This document shows positions 28,054 through 36,711 of a DNA stretch of 64,000 bases, piece by piece (positions within the stretch are counted from its first letter, which is position 1; each line of letters begins with the position of its first letter). Source of the DNA: Chryseobacterium scophthalmum (GTDB lineage Bacteria > Bacteroidota > Bacteroidia > Flavobacteriales > Weeksellaceae); NCBI RefSeq assembly GCF_900143185.1, contig NZ_FSRQ01000002.1, forward strand, positions 124,001-188,000, given 5' to 3'. The position numbers and the translations under genes were made by a program. The notes under the pieces are model-generated. The model ran no database searches, was not told the origin of the DNA, and saw only the letters and a program-made list of their open reading frames with translations.

Positions 28054-29424
28054 ATGCAAAGAATCCGATATTCCCGTTATCTAAAATCAATTATCATATT
28101 GCTTGACCTTTTGGTTCTTGCAGGTGTTTTTGTATTTTATTTTTTAAATACATCCCGGGATTTGATTCACAATCAGGAAATATGGTATGAAATCTCATTT
28201 CCTTTACTTCTTGTTATCTCATTTTGGATTTTATTAAGCGGAAGAACGAAAATTTATAATATCTCCAGAAACCTTACTTATATAATTTTTGTAGAGCGAA
28301 TTATTATTCATTTTCTTTTATTTATAATTGGTTTGGTATTGATTCGAAAAGTAAGCGGTAATCAGTTTTTTGGTTCAGAACTCACCTGGCTTTCACTTTA
28401 TCTTTTTGTTTTTATATTTTTATTAAAATCTACTGTCTATTTTTTGATAAGATACATCAGAGCAATGGGAGTCAACAACAGGAATGTGATGTTTCTTAGT
28501 GAAAATAATGCGACGGATGTTTTAAAGAAGACAATTGAAGAAAGAAAAGATTTTGGTTACAAGATATTTAATTATAACTCATCTGAAGTAAATATTGAAA
28601 ATCTAGTAGATTTTTGGAAAAAAAATGGAATTCACACCTTATTTATTCCTACCGAAAATTCATTTAGTAATGAAACGGAAGAAAAATTATTCAGATTGGC
28701 AGAAGCCAATAAAGTGCACATTTCTTTGATACCGAATATTTCAAAGAACAATTTTTTCTTTTATGATTTAGGGTATATTCAAACTCAGGCAATTTTAACT
28801 CAGGCAAAATATCCTTTAGACTATTATTCTAATTTTTTATTGAAGAGAACCTTTGATATTATTTTTTCGGTCTTGGTTTTGCTATTCATTTGTTCGTGGT
28901 TATTTCCCATTATTGCAATTTTAATTAAAAAAAGTTCTAAAGGACCTATATTTTTTATTCAGAAAAGATATGGTTTTCATGAGGAGGTTTTTAATTGTTT
29001 TAAATTCAGAACAATGTTTGTAAATGAAGATTCTGCATCTAAAACAACAAGTGTAAACGATAAAAGAATTACCAAAATAGGAAAGTTTTTAAGGAAAACA
29101 AGCCTTGATGAGATGCCACAATTTATCAATGTCTTGAAAGGTGAAATGTCTATTGTAGGACCCAGACCACATATGTTGGCTGTTGATAATTATTACAAAC
29201 CAAAGATTGGAAGATATAGCTTAAGAAGCTTAGCTAATCCTGGAATTACTGGCTTAGCCCAAGTAAACGGCTTAAGAGGTGATTCAGGAAATGTGGAAAT
29301 TGAAATGAACAAGAGAATTCTTGCCGATGCATTCTACATCAGAAACTGGAGCTTCATTTTAGATATTGTGATTATTCTAAAAACCATTTTATTGGTTATA
29401 AAAGGAGATAAAAATGCAAAATAA
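28054..29424 (+). CDS. Polyprenyl glycosylphosphotransferase (WcaJ-like)
   Basis: 456 residues. Four N-terminal helices, a CoA-binding-like Rossmann domain (~residues 145-230), a fifth helix (IIFSVLVLLFICSWLFPII) and the catalytic sugar-transferase domain with FNCFKFRTMFVNEDS, LRKTSLDEMPQFINVLKGE and SIVGPRPH. It loads the first sugar phosphate on undecaprenyl phosphate to start exopolysaccharide or O-unit assembly. The flippase and GT4 genes at 6.3-8.7 kb may serve the same glycan but are 20 kb away. It lies 36 bases after queE. Confidence 0.9.
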   Translation: MQRIRYSRYLKSIIILLDLLVLAGVFVFYFLNTSRDLIHNQEIWYEISFPLLLVISFWILLSGRTKIYNISRNLTYIIFVERIIIHFLLFIIGLVLIRKVSGNQFFGSELTWLSLYLFVFIFLLKSTVYFLIRYIRAMGVNNRNVMFLSENNATDVLKKTIEERKDFGYKIFNYNSSEVNIENLVDFWKKNGIHTLFIPTENSFSNETEEKLFRLAEANKVHISLIPNISKNNFFFYDLGYIQTQAILTQAKYPLDYYSNFLLKRTFDIIFSVLVLLFICSWLFPIIAILIKKSSKGPIFFIQKRYGFHEEVFNCFKFRTMFVNEDSASKTTSVNDKRITKIGKFLRKTSLDEMPQFINVLKGEMSIVGPRPHMLAVDNYYKPKIGRYSLRSLANPGITGLAQVNGLRGDSGNVEIEMNKRILADAFYIRNWSFILDIVIILKTILLVIKGDKNAK

Positions 29425-29527
29425 GACGAGATTCCGTTAAAATAATTTAAAATTTGGGCATTAAAATCAAGCCTAGTCTTAACCTCAGTCTTAAACAAAT
29501 TAAATAAAAATAGTCTAATTTAGCAGA

Positions 29528-30280
29528 ATGTTAAAAAACTTTTTTACAGCCGTCGGAGAATACATGATTCTTATCGGTAAATCTCTTCAAAAGCCTCAGA
29601 AAATGAGAGTTTTTTGGAAGCTATTTATGCGAGAAATCAATGACTTGGGAGTCAACTCATTTGGGTTGGTTATTTTCACGTCTATCTTTGTCGGGGCCGT
29701 TGTTGCCATTCAGATGTTTAACAATTTTGATGCATCATCGTTCCCTATTCCTCCTGCATTTGTAGGTTATGCAACCAAAGCAGTTTTAGTATTGGAGTTT
29801 GCTCCTACAATTATCAGTTTAATTTTAGCAGGAAAAGTAGGTTCATATATTGCTTCCACCATTGGTACAATGCGTGTTTCAGAACAGATTGATGCTTTAG
29901 ATATTATGGGAGTAAACTCTCCCAATTTTTTAATTTTACCTAAAATTATTGCCTGTCTCATTTTTAATCCGCTTTTAATTGCAATCAGTATTGTTTTTGG
30001 TATTGGCGGAGGTTATATTGCGGGGATACTTACCGGTAACTGGACGACTGCCGATTACATCACAGGTATTCAAATGTACATGCCAAATCTTTTCATTTAT
30101 TACGCATTTGCTAAGACCATTGTTTTTGCATTTGTAATTGCCACTGTTCCTTCCTATTTTGGATATTTTGTGAAAGGTGGTTCATTGGAAGTAGGTAGAG
30201 CAAGTACACAAGCCGTGGTTTGGACGATGGTATTTATCATTATTTCCGAATTAATTTTAACACAATTAATATTAAGCTGA
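29528..30280 (+). CDS. MlaE-family ABC permease
   Basis: 250 residues. Inner-membrane permease of the MCE lipid-transport system. Conserved stretches are LVIFTSIFVGAVVAIQ, FAPTIISLILAGKVGSYIASTIGTMRVSEQIDALDIMG and LILPKIIACLIFNPLL, with five or six helices. The ATPase start codon overlaps its stop by one base, so they are coupled. The MCE partner protein is encoded at 12703-13653. A near-consensus -7 box (TAATTTAG) lies about 10 bases before the start codon. Confidence 0.9.
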   Translation: MLKNFFTAVGEYMILIGKSLQKPQKMRVFWKLFMREINDLGVNSFGLVIFTSIFVGAVVAIQMFNNFDASSFPIPPAFVGYATKAVLVLEFAPTIISLILAGKVGSYIASTIGTMRVSEQIDALDIMGVNSPNFLILPKIIACLIFNPLLIAISIVFGIGGGYIAGILTGNWTTADYITGIQMYMPNLFIYYAFAKTIVFAFVIATVPSYFGYFVKGGSLEVGRASTQAVVWTMVFIIISELILTQLILS

Positions 30281-31095
30281 TGATTGAGGTAAAAAATCTT
30301 AAAAAGAGTTTTGGTGATGTTGAAGTGCTTAAAGGAATTTCAACCACCTTCGAAAAAGGTAAAACAAACCTGATTATCGGACAAAGTGGATCAGGAAAAA
30401 CCGTTTTTCTTAAAAGTTTATTAAACGTTTATCAACCTTCATCAGGAGAAATCTTGTTTGACGGAAGAGATATCAATGTAATGAACCGTGAAGAAAAACA
30501 GCATTTACGATCTGAGATCGGAACATTATTTCAGGGAAGTGCATTGTTTGATTCTTTAACTGTTGAAGAAAACATCATGTTTCCACTTGATATGTTTACC
30601 AATTTAACGTTCAGAGAAAAGAAAAGAAGAGTTTTTGAGGTAATCGGAAGAGTACATTTAGATAAAGCTAACAGAAAATTCCCATCAGAAATTTCCGGAG
30701 GGATGCAGAAACGTGTGGCAATTGCAAGAGCGATTGTAAATCACCCAAAATATTTGTTCTGTGATGAGCCAAACTCAGGATTAGATCCTTATACTTCTAA
30801 TGTAATTGATGATTTATTGCTTGAAATCACCAAAGAATACAACACCACAACCATCATCAATACTCACGATATGAACTCGGTAATGACCATTGGCGAGAAA
30901 ATTGTATACCTGAGATTGGGGATAAAAGAGTGGGAAGGTAATAAAGACATCCTGATTACTGCAGGCAATAAAAATCTGATCGATTTCGTTTATTCATCAG
31001 AATTATTTAAAGAATTGCGAGAATATCTTTTAGAGAATAATAAAACAATTGAGAATACTATTACAAAAATAGACGATAATGAAAAAATTAATTAG
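30280..31095 (+). CDS. MlaF-family ABC transporter ATPase
   Basis: 271 residues from the ATG at 30280 (MIEVKNLKKSFGD), which overlaps the permease stop as TGATG. An in-frame ATG 20 codons earlier lies inside the permease gene and gives a non-homologous leader, so it is rejected. Walker A is GQSGSGKTV, Q-loop TLFQGSALFDSLTVEENI, signature EISGGMQKRVAIARAI, Walker B KYLFCDEPNSGLDP, H-loop TIINTHDM. It powers phospholipid movement with MlaE and an MCE protein. The C-terminal ~30 residues form a helix similar to the MlaF tail. Confidence 0.93.
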   Translation: MIEVKNLKKSFGDVEVLKGISTTFEKGKTNLIIGQSGSGKTVFLKSLLNVYQPSSGEILFDGRDINVMNREEKQHLRSEIGTLFQGSALFDSLTVEENIMFPLDMFTNLTFREKKRRVFEVIGRVHLDKANRKFPSEISGGMQKRVAIARAIVNHPKYLFCDEPNSGLDPYTSNVIDDLLLEITKEYNTTTIINTHDMNSVMTIGEKIVYLRLGIKEWEGNKDILITAGNKNLIDFVYSSELFKELREYLLENNKTIENTITKIDDNEKIN

Positions 31096-31717
31096 CGCAG
31101 CATTTATAGGCTTTTCAGTTTTTGCTTCGGCACAGATTTCACTAGCCGGAAAAGCAAACGTATTGATCCCAACAAGCTCAGCTTCTTGGAAAAACCTTAA
31201 AACAGCAGCTACAAATGCTGTAGAGCAAAAAGGAAAAAACATTACCGGATTTAATGTTGGTTTATCTTTAAAAATCGATTTACCAACTGCATTATACGTA
31301 ATGCCGGAAATTTATTATACCAATTTCAGCAACGAAGTTACTGTACAAAATGATATAAATGCAGCTCAGACTACCATTAAAGCTAAAAACAGCAGAGTGG
31401 ATATTCCTGTTTTGGTTGGGGTAAATGTATTGGGTAATTTATTAAGTGCTTATGCAGGACCAGTTGGAAGTTTCAATTTAGCTAAAAGCGATGATTTTGA
31501 TAACTTCGTACAGAAGGTTGATGCTAAAGAATTCACCGTAGGGTACCAATTGGGTGTACAAAGTGAAATTAAGAAGCTAATTCTTTCTGCAAGATATGAA
31601 GGCGCTTTTTCTAAAGACCAGAGAAAATTCATCAACAATGTTGCGGGATCAAGTCAGGAAATCAATTACGACAACAGATCAAGCTTATTCTTGTTAGGTT
31701 TAGGATATAAATTCTAA
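31079..31717 (+). CDS. Outer membrane beta-barrel protein (porin-family)
   Basis: 212 residues. Signal peptide (MKKLISAAFIGFSVFASAQ) and a series of amphipathic beta strands ending in SSLFLLGLGYKF with a terminal Phe, typical of BAM-inserted barrels of the PorT/OmpW-like type. It overlaps the MlaF-type ATPase gene by 17 bases, so a lipid-transport operon also encodes an outer membrane protein. Whether it takes part in that transport is an open but reasonable inference. A strong terminator follows. Confidence 0.75.
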   Translation: MKKLISAAFIGFSVFASAQISLAGKANVLIPTSSASWKNLKTAATNAVEQKGKNITGFNVGLSLKIDLPTALYVMPEIYYTNFSNEVTVQNDINAAQTTIKAKNSRVDIPVLVGVNVLGNLLSAYAGPVGSFNLAKSDDFDNFVQKVDAKEFTVGYQLGVQSEIKKLILSARYEGAFSKDQRKFINNVAGSSQEINYDNRSSLFLLGLGYKF

Positions 31718-31740
31718 TCAAACAAAAATTCAATCATAAA

Positions 31741-31769
31741 AAAATCCTCAAATTAAATTTGAGGATTTT
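31741..31769 (+). terminator. Bidirectional intrinsic terminator between convergent genes
   Basis: AAAATCCTCAAA and TTTGAGGATTTT form a 12-bp stem around a 5-base loop with T runs on both sides. It overlaps the last codons and stop of the minus-strand gene at 31753-32070. Confidence 0.85.
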
Positions 31770-32070
31770 TATTTATATTTTCTCTTTCAAGTTCAGCTTG
31801 ACGTTTTTCAATTTCAATAGCTTGCTTTTCAAGTTCTTCTTTTTCTTTCTGAAGCTGTTTAAACTCCTTTCTTTTGGCTTCTTCTTTTATAGCACTCCCT
31901 TTACTTACATAACCAATCATTCCGCCGAATATCAAGCCTATTCCAATTCCGGCCATAACTCCCATTACATGCGAAATTGTAATTTTTTCAACAGTAAAAT
32001 CTGTTGTCAGATAAAAAAGTAAGGCAGATACTGCAAGAAGTATCATTCCTATAATCGAAATACTTTTCAT
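31753..32070 (-). CDS. Small two-helix membrane protein with coiled-coil tail
   Basis: 105 residues. Two hydrophobic helices (IGMILLAVSALLFYLTT and GVMAGIGIGLIFGGMIGYV) are followed by a highly charged Lys/Glu heptad tail (residues ~65-100). No family function is known. The terminator stem shared with the opposite strand supplies the final residues (NPQI) and the stop codon. It is likely a membrane-tethered helper or stress protein; I do not assign more. Confidence 0.55.
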   Translation of the reverse strand: MKSISIIGMILLAVSALLFYLTTDFTVEKITISHVMGVMAGIGIGLIFGGMIGYVSKGSAIKEEAKRKEFKQLQKEKEELEKQAIEIEKRQAELERENINKNPQI

Positions 32071-32172
32071 AATAGTGTTTTTTGATGGTGAATATTGACT
32101 TATAAATTTAAACTAAAATTTACAAATTCTTTCGGTTAATCCATTTAATTAAAAACTTAAAATTTGCTTTCA

Positions 32173-32979
32173 TCAAACTTTTCCTCCTGCTCTTTTATAG
32201 TATTCTAAAGCCTTTGGTAAATCTTTCTGAATATCTCCAACTCTGGTTCCTGGACTTGGGTGAGTTGACAAAAACTCCGGTTGTCTTGCTCCTGAAGATG
32301 AAGCTTCCATCCTTTGCCAGAACGGTATTGCTTGACGTGGATCATATCCTGCAATAGCCATTAAATTTAATCCCATTTCGTCTGCTTCAGACTCCTGAGT
32401 TCTTCCGTATTTTAAAAGAGCTACTTGTGAACCAACAGGATAAACTTGTTGAAAAACACTCGACCACTGCGCATTTGAAATAGTACTTCCTAAAAGCGCT
32501 CCTCCATATTGTGCAACCATTGCCTGTGAAATTCTTTCATTACCGTGACCTGCTAAAGCGTGAGAAACTTCATGCCCCATCACAACTGCAAGCCCGGTTT
32601 CATCTTTAGTAACCGGAAGAATTCCTGTATAAACAGCCACTTTTCCGCCCGGCATACACCATGCATTCACCTGATTATCCTGAAGAAGATTAAACTCCCA
32701 CTGATAACCTGATAAATCTGCACTTCTACCAATACTTGCATAATATTGTTCTGCAGCTATTTTTATTTTATTTCCTACTTTTTTAACCATCTGAGCCTGA
32801 GCTCCTGTTACAACTTTAGACTCTTTTAAAGTCTGCTGATATTGTTGCACAGCCGAAGAAGTTATCTGAGGATTAAGAGTTCCTATTTGTAGAGATTTTC
32901 TTCCTGTCATCGGATTTGTTGTACACGCTGCAACTGCAAAAGCGGCCGCTCCAATTCCTAATAAATGAGTAATTTTCAT
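32173..32979 (-). CDS. M48 family metallopeptidase lipoprotein
   Basis: 268 residues. Lipoprotein signal (FAVAACTTNPMTGR, Cys19). Zinc motif VVMGHEVSHALAGHG (near residue 135) and a downstream Glu ligand in RTQESEADEMGLNLMAIAGYDP. This matches the LoiP/BepA-type peptidases that survey outer membrane protein assembly. The C-terminal LSTHPSPGTRVGDI is conserved in the family. It is predicted to act in the periplasm, attached to a membrane. It is divergent from the DUF4251 gene across ~105 bases. Confidence 0.9.
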   Translation of the reverse strand: MKITHLLGIGAAAFAVAACTTNPMTGRKSLQIGTLNPQITSSAVQQYQQTLKESKVVTGAQAQMVKKVGNKIKIAAEQYYASIGRSADLSGYQWEFNLLQDNQVNAWCMPGGKVAVYTGILPVTKDETGLAVVMGHEVSHALAGHGNERISQAMVAQYGGALLGSTISNAQWSSVFQQVYPVGSQVALLKYGRTQESEADEMGLNLMAIAGYDPRQAIPFWQRMEASSSGARQPEFLSTHPSPGTRVGDIQKDLPKALEYYKRAGGKV

Positions 32980-33084
32980 AATTATGCCTATTATAATTGA
33001 ACCTTAACAATTTCTATTCCAAAAAATATTCTGAAATTCGTTTTTGCATACATTTTGATGTATAAATTTACTAAATTTAATCTT

Positions 33085-33630
33085 ATGAAAATTTATATAA
33101 AAATAATCTCAGTTTTTGCATTCATATTTCTTTTTCAGAATTGTGCATCGCAAAAAGTTGATCCACAAATAGTAAACAATTTGGTGAGTTCGGATGAATT
33201 TACTTTTCATGCTGAAAAAGCAAACCCCATGAATTACGATGTTATCAATGTAGTAAACTCAATGCCAAATGCATCTCAACTCCGTACATTTCAGATTTCA
33301 GGTGAAAATTATGGCATCGAAATAAAAAAAGGAGTAATGGAAGTTACGCTTCCTTATTTTGGAAGAGCTTTTACCTCAACATACGGTTCTTCTGATAACA
33401 GTTACCGATTTACTTCAAAAGATTATGCCGTAACAAAAACTCAGAGTAAAAAAGGAAATTGGGTTTACAAAATCAAACCCAATGATGTAAAAAATGTTTC
33501 TGATATTTATATTGAAATTTTTAAAAATGGAAAAGCATTGACATCAATAAGAAGCAACGACAGACAGCCGATTTCTTACGATGGATATATTTCTAAAAAT
33601 GAAGAAACGAAAGAAAAGGAGAAGCTTTAA
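33085..33630 (+). CDS. DUF4251 lipoprotein
   Basis: 181 residues from the ATG that starts MKIYIKIISVFAFIFLFQNC; the in-frame ATGs 10 and 9 codons upstream would put charged residues before the signal peptide. Cys20 fits a lipoprotein, though FQN before it is a loose lipobox. The DUF4251 core shows the paired beta pattern GVMEVTLPYFGRAFTSTYG, RFTSKDYAVTKTQ and a C-terminal GQPISYDGYI-like end (RQPISYDGYIS). The function of the family is unknown; it is widespread in Bacteroidota. Confidence 0.75.
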   Translation: MKIYIKIISVFAFIFLFQNCASQKVDPQIVNNLVSSDEFTFHAEKANPMNYDVINVVNSMPNASQLRTFQISGENYGIEIKKGVMEVTLPYFGRAFTSTYGSSDNSYRFTSKDYAVTKTQSKKGNWVYKIKPNDVKNVSDIYIEIFKNGKALTSIRSNDRQPISYDGYISKNEETKEKEKL

Positions 33631-33636
33631 TTTGGT

Positions 33637-33748
33637 TCGGGTGTCGTGATACGAGGTTAAAATACAAAAAATATTATTAAATATTTTCCGAATCACAAAA
33701 ACTCGGATCTTGAAACTCGCAACTCAAATCTCAGATCTCGAATCTCTT
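33637..33748. repeat. Short-word repeat reaching into meaB
   Basis: Words such as ACTCGGATCTTGAAACTCGC and AACTCAAATCTCAGATCTCG, with pairing partners CGGGTGTCGTG and ACGAGG at the left end. The right end overlaps the last eight codons of meaB (33724-33748). Confidence 0.65.
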
Positions 33749-34719
33749 AAAAACTTTTCTACAAATAACTTTGCTTCAGTACTTGGATTAGAAATCAGGT
33801 CTGAAGCATTTTTTTTATGCTGAATATAAGCCTCCTCCACAGAGTTATCTTTTTTCATCATGCTTAAAATATATTCCTGAACCCAATATTCAAAGCGTTT
33901 TTCAGATTGTTGTGTTCGAACTTCGTCAAAACGTTTCGAATTCTTTTTTAATGAAATAAAATCATCAATTTTCTGATAGACATCATTCAATCCTTCATTA
34001 TGTAAAGCAGAACCCAGCAAAACAGGAACTTTCCAGTCTTTTTCTTTCGCAGGAAGAAAATCTAATGCCCTTTTCAATTCGAGCTTGGTATTTTTGGCTT
34101 TTTGTAGATTACTTTCTTCCACTTTATTAATGAAAATAATATCGACCATTTCCATGATTCCACGCTTTATTCCCTGAAGCTCATCTCCGCCGCCAATAAT
34201 TTTCAGAAACAAAAACACATCGGTAATATCAGAAACTAAAACTTCAGACTGCCCTACTCCGACGGTTTCGATTAAAATATAATCGTATCCTGCAGCTTCG
34301 CAAATCATCATCGTTTCAAAGGTAGTATTGGCAACTCCGCCCAAAAAACCGGAACTTGGAGAAGGACGAATGAACGCATTTTCTTCTTTTGCCAACTCTT
34401 CCATTCTGGTTTTATCCCCCAAAATACTGCCTTTATTGATCGCAGAACTGGGATCGATAGCTAAAACCGCAACTTTTTTATTATTTGAAATTGCTAATCT
34501 TCCAAAGTTTTCTATAAAAGTAGATTTTCCGGCACCGGGAACTCCTGTGATTCCCACTCTGATTGAATTTCCTGTTAATGGAAGTATCTTTTTTAAAAGT
34601 TCTTCTGCCTGACTTCGATGTTCGGGTTTTGTGCTCTCAACTAAAGTAATGGCTTTTGCAATCAAACGCTTATTGCCTGATTTAATCCCATCTATAAAGT
34701 CTTCTGTTGAAATTTTCAT
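33724..34719 (-). CDS. meaB: Methylmalonyl-CoA mutase-associated GTPase MeaB
   Basis: 331 residues from the Met that begins MKISTEDFIDGIKSGN. An in-frame ATG 17 codons upstream is possible but less like the family. G3E GTPase that loads and protects B12 on methylmalonyl-CoA mutase. Walker A is GVPGAGKSTFIE, switch/Mg region AIDPSSAINKGSILGDKTRM, and IIFINKVEESN gives the NKxE-type base motif. The mutase large subunit is at 47211-49328 in the same window but not adjacent. The last residues (DSRSEI) and stop are encoded by a short-word repeat, so the C-terminus is probably extended or altered relative to relatives. Confidence 0.92.
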   Translation of the reverse strand: MKISTEDFIDGIKSGNKRLIAKAITLVESTKPEHRSQAEELLKKILPLTGNSIRVGITGVPGAGKSTFIENFGRLAISNNKKVAVLAIDPSSAINKGSILGDKTRMEELAKEENAFIRPSPSSGFLGGVANTTFETMMICEAAGYDYILIETVGVGQSEVLVSDITDVFLFLKIIGGGDELQGIKRGIMEMVDIIFINKVEESNLQKAKNTKLELKRALDFLPAKEKDWKVPVLLGSALHNEGLNDVYQKIDDFISLKKNSKRFDEVRTQQSEKRFEYWVQEYILSMMKKDNSVEEAYIQHKKNASDLISNPSTEAKLFVEKFLRDSRSEI

Positions 34720-34869
34720 CTGAATATTTCCATTTTTAAAGGAAAGATGTAACCTGTCGGTTTCATTCATTCAAAAATATAAAAATAACCTGCAAAATCC
34801 GAGAAAAAGCTCATTAATTTTAATGCTTCTAAATTATATATCTAAACACCAATCACCTGCAAAATTCGC

Positions 34870-34877
34870 TATTTTTG
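34870..34877 (+). promoter_or_regulatory. -7 box upstream of the cytochrome pair
   Basis: TATTTTTG matches TAnnTTTG and lies 21 bases before the first cytochrome ATG. No TTG stands at the expected -33 position. Confidence 0.4.
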
Positions 34878-34898
34878 TTTTAAACAATTAAAAAAAAT

Positions 34899-35192
34899 AT
34901 GAAAAGTCTATTTGCAGCAGCAACATTTGCCCTTATTTTATTAGCATCTTGTACTCCGAAAGCAACACCCGTAGCTGAAGCTCCAAAATCAGCGACAAGT
35001 ACCGCAGAACAAATAGCACAAGGAAAAACAATCTTCGAAACTGCGTGCAAAAGATGTCATGATTTGCCAGAACCCACCAAATTCACTTCTGTACAATGGG
35101 TAGGAATTATGAATTCTATGGCACCAAAAGCGAAACTAACTGAAGAACAACATCAGTGGGTTTACGATTATGTGGTGTCTGTGAAAAAATAA
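34899..35192 (+). CDS. Small c-type cytochrome lipoprotein, copy 1
   Basis: 97 residues. Lipoprotein signal (LILLASCTPKAT) and one haem-attachment motif CKRCH in IFETACKRCHDLPEP, with a conserved MAPKAKLTEEQ whose Met is the likely sixth haem ligand. It should be a membrane-anchored monohaem electron carrier in the periplasm. The next gene, 27 bases on, is a paralogue. Partner oxidase or reductase is not in the window. Confidence 0.85.
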   Translation: MKSLFAAATFALILLASCTPKATPVAEAPKSATSTAEQIAQGKTIFETACKRCHDLPEPTKFTSVQWVGIMNSMAPKAKLTEEQHQWVYDYVVSVKK

Positions 35193-35219
35193 AAGATTCA
35201 ACCAACAAAAAATATCATC

Positions 35220-35507
35220 ATGAAAAAATTAGTTTTAAGTATGATTTTAGGATCTGTTTTTATGGTTTCATGCGGACCAAAAAGCACAGCCGTAATCGGT
35301 CCTAAATTTACCTCAGCTGAACATTTGGCACAGGGAAAAACAGTTTTTGAAAACTCATGCAACAGATGCCATAAACTACCGAATCCTGCAAAACATGACG
35401 ATCAGGGATGGATTAAAACCTTAAGCAGAATGGCTCCAAAAGCGAAATTGAATGATGAACAACATCAAATGGTCTATGATTATTTGATTTCTGTAAATAA
35501 AAAATAG
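35220..35507 (+). CDS. Small c-type cytochrome lipoprotein, copy 2
   Basis: 95 residues. Lipoprotein signal (SVFMVSCGPKST), haem motif CNRCH, and the same MAPKAKLNDEQHQMVYDYL end as copy 1. The signal regions and the linker have diverged while the haem domain is kept, so this is an older tandem duplication and not a recent one. Its stop lies inside the left arm of the terminator that follows. Confidence 0.85.
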   Translation: MKKLVLSMILGSVFMVSCGPKSTAVIGPKFTSAEHLAQGKTVFENSCNRCHKLPNPAKHDDQGWIKTLSRMAPKAKLNDEQHQMVYDYLISVNKK

Positions 35508-35530
35508 GCTTTCTTTTGAAAGTCTATTTT
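35501..35530 (+). terminator. Intrinsic terminator of the cytochrome pair
   Basis: AAAATAGGCTTTC pairs with GAAAGTCTATTTT (13 pairs, one G-U) around TTTT, followed by TGTTT. It overlaps the stop codon of copy 2. Confidence 0.8.
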
Positions 35531-35714
35531 TGTTTAAATCTCCATTCAATTCGGTAGATTTTTGAAAAAAAATTGTATCAGAAATAATGTTTTGAGAAAG
35601 TTTTCGATCCATTTTTCTTCGTTTGATTATGAAAAACACGAATGTATAGCTTCGATTTAAATTATAAAATTGAAAAGAAAAGCTGATTGACAATTCACAA
35701 TTCACCGATTAAAT

Positions 35715-36707
35715 TCACTTTAAATCAATCCCTAAACCCGGTTTTCCGGATAGAATAATTTTGCCATTTTCTACAAAATTTCCTGTGGCATAATCATTAG
35801 AAATAAGATTGGCTCCGTCTAAATCTACAAAATCTGCGAGTCCGGTTAAAAGACACCCTGCAGAAATTCCGACTGTTGATTCTGTCATGCAGCCGATCAT
35901 AATTTTATAGTTTAATTCTCCTGCTTTTTTTATCATTTCTAAAGCGGGCGTCAAACCTCCACATTTCATCAGTTTAATATTGATGCTTTTATAATATGGA
36001 ATGAGTTCCTCAAGTGAATCAATATTCTGACAATCTTCATCCGCCATCCAATTGGCAAAATTCTCTTTTTTTAATATTTTATAATGGTCAATTGGCCGAG
36101 GTTGTTCCAAATATGAAAATCTTTGAACCTCAGCATTTTCCTGAAGCCAAACACAATCTTCATCCGTAAAACTTGCATTAGAATCTAAAGCAATATCTTT
36201 ATTTAATTCTAATAATCTTTCAATATCATTTTTATTTAAACCTTTGCATTTTACTTTAAATCGAGTCCATTCACTTTTCTGAATTTTATTGATTTGATTC
36301 TCAATATTTCCAATGGAAATCGTGATTGAACTTTCAACTAAATTATCTGTTGGAAGTTGATTTAATTCTAAAAAACTTTTGTTTTCAAGTTTTCCAAACA
36401 AATCCCAATATGCACAATCTAAAGCAGAAATCAAAAACGAATGAAGGCTTAAACTCAACAAAAACTTAAAAAAATCTTTGGGATAAATAATTTTCTGAGC
36501 TTCAATTTGATGCTGAACTTTTTTTAATTTTAAAACAAAATCCTGAAGATTAATCTGATAATAATCAATCGCCACACATTCGCCATAACCTTTACAATTT
36601 TGGTGGGATAGCTCTATTAACAATGTATCACGATGATTGTAGTTTCCATAAGCAATGGAAAACGTTTCTTTTAGCTGAAGCTTTTTGAGAGTAAACTTTA
36701 TTTTCAT
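35715..36707 (-). CDS. Dipeptide epimerase-like enolase superfamily enzyme
   Basis: 330 residues. Enolase-superfamily enzyme of the muconate-lactonising subgroup. The capping domain begins IKFTLKKLQLKETFSIAYGN. The barrel shows the catalytic KxK (FKVKCKG), metal ligands in ALDSNASF, EQPRP and MADEDC, and the second general base Lys in INIKLMKCGGLTPAL. GCMTESTVGISAG closes the site. This pattern fits L-Ala-D/L-Glu epimerases that recycle peptidoglycan peptides. The paralogous o-succinylbenzoate synthase (menC) is an alternative that matters because menD is in the window, but it is not adjacent here. Confidence 0.82.
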   Translation of the reverse strand: MKIKFTLKKLQLKETFSIAYGNYNHRDTLLIELSHQNCKGYGECVAIDYYQINLQDFVLKLKKVQHQIEAQKIIYPKDFFKFLLSLSLHSFLISALDCAYWDLFGKLENKSFLELNQLPTDNLVESSITISIGNIENQINKIQKSEWTRFKVKCKGLNKNDIERLLELNKDIALDSNASFTDEDCVWLQENAEVQRFSYLEQPRPIDHYKILKKENFANWMADEDCQNIDSLEELIPYYKSINIKLMKCGGLTPALEMIKKAGELNYKIMIGCMTESTVGISAGCLLTGLADFVDLDGANLISNDYATGNFVENGKIILSGKPGLGIDLK

Positions 36708-36711
36708 AATA

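Noticed and set aside
30220..30279. 20-codon N-terminal extension of the MlaF ATPase
   Set aside because: It lies wholly inside the permease gene and gives a sequence unlike the family; the ATG overlapping the permease stop is the natural coupled start.
35715..36707. menC (o-succinylbenzoate synthase) as the identity of the enolase-family gene
   Set aside because: Not next to menaquinone genes and the CGGLTPAL and GCMTESTVG segments fit dipeptide epimerases better, though the families are close and the choice is not final.
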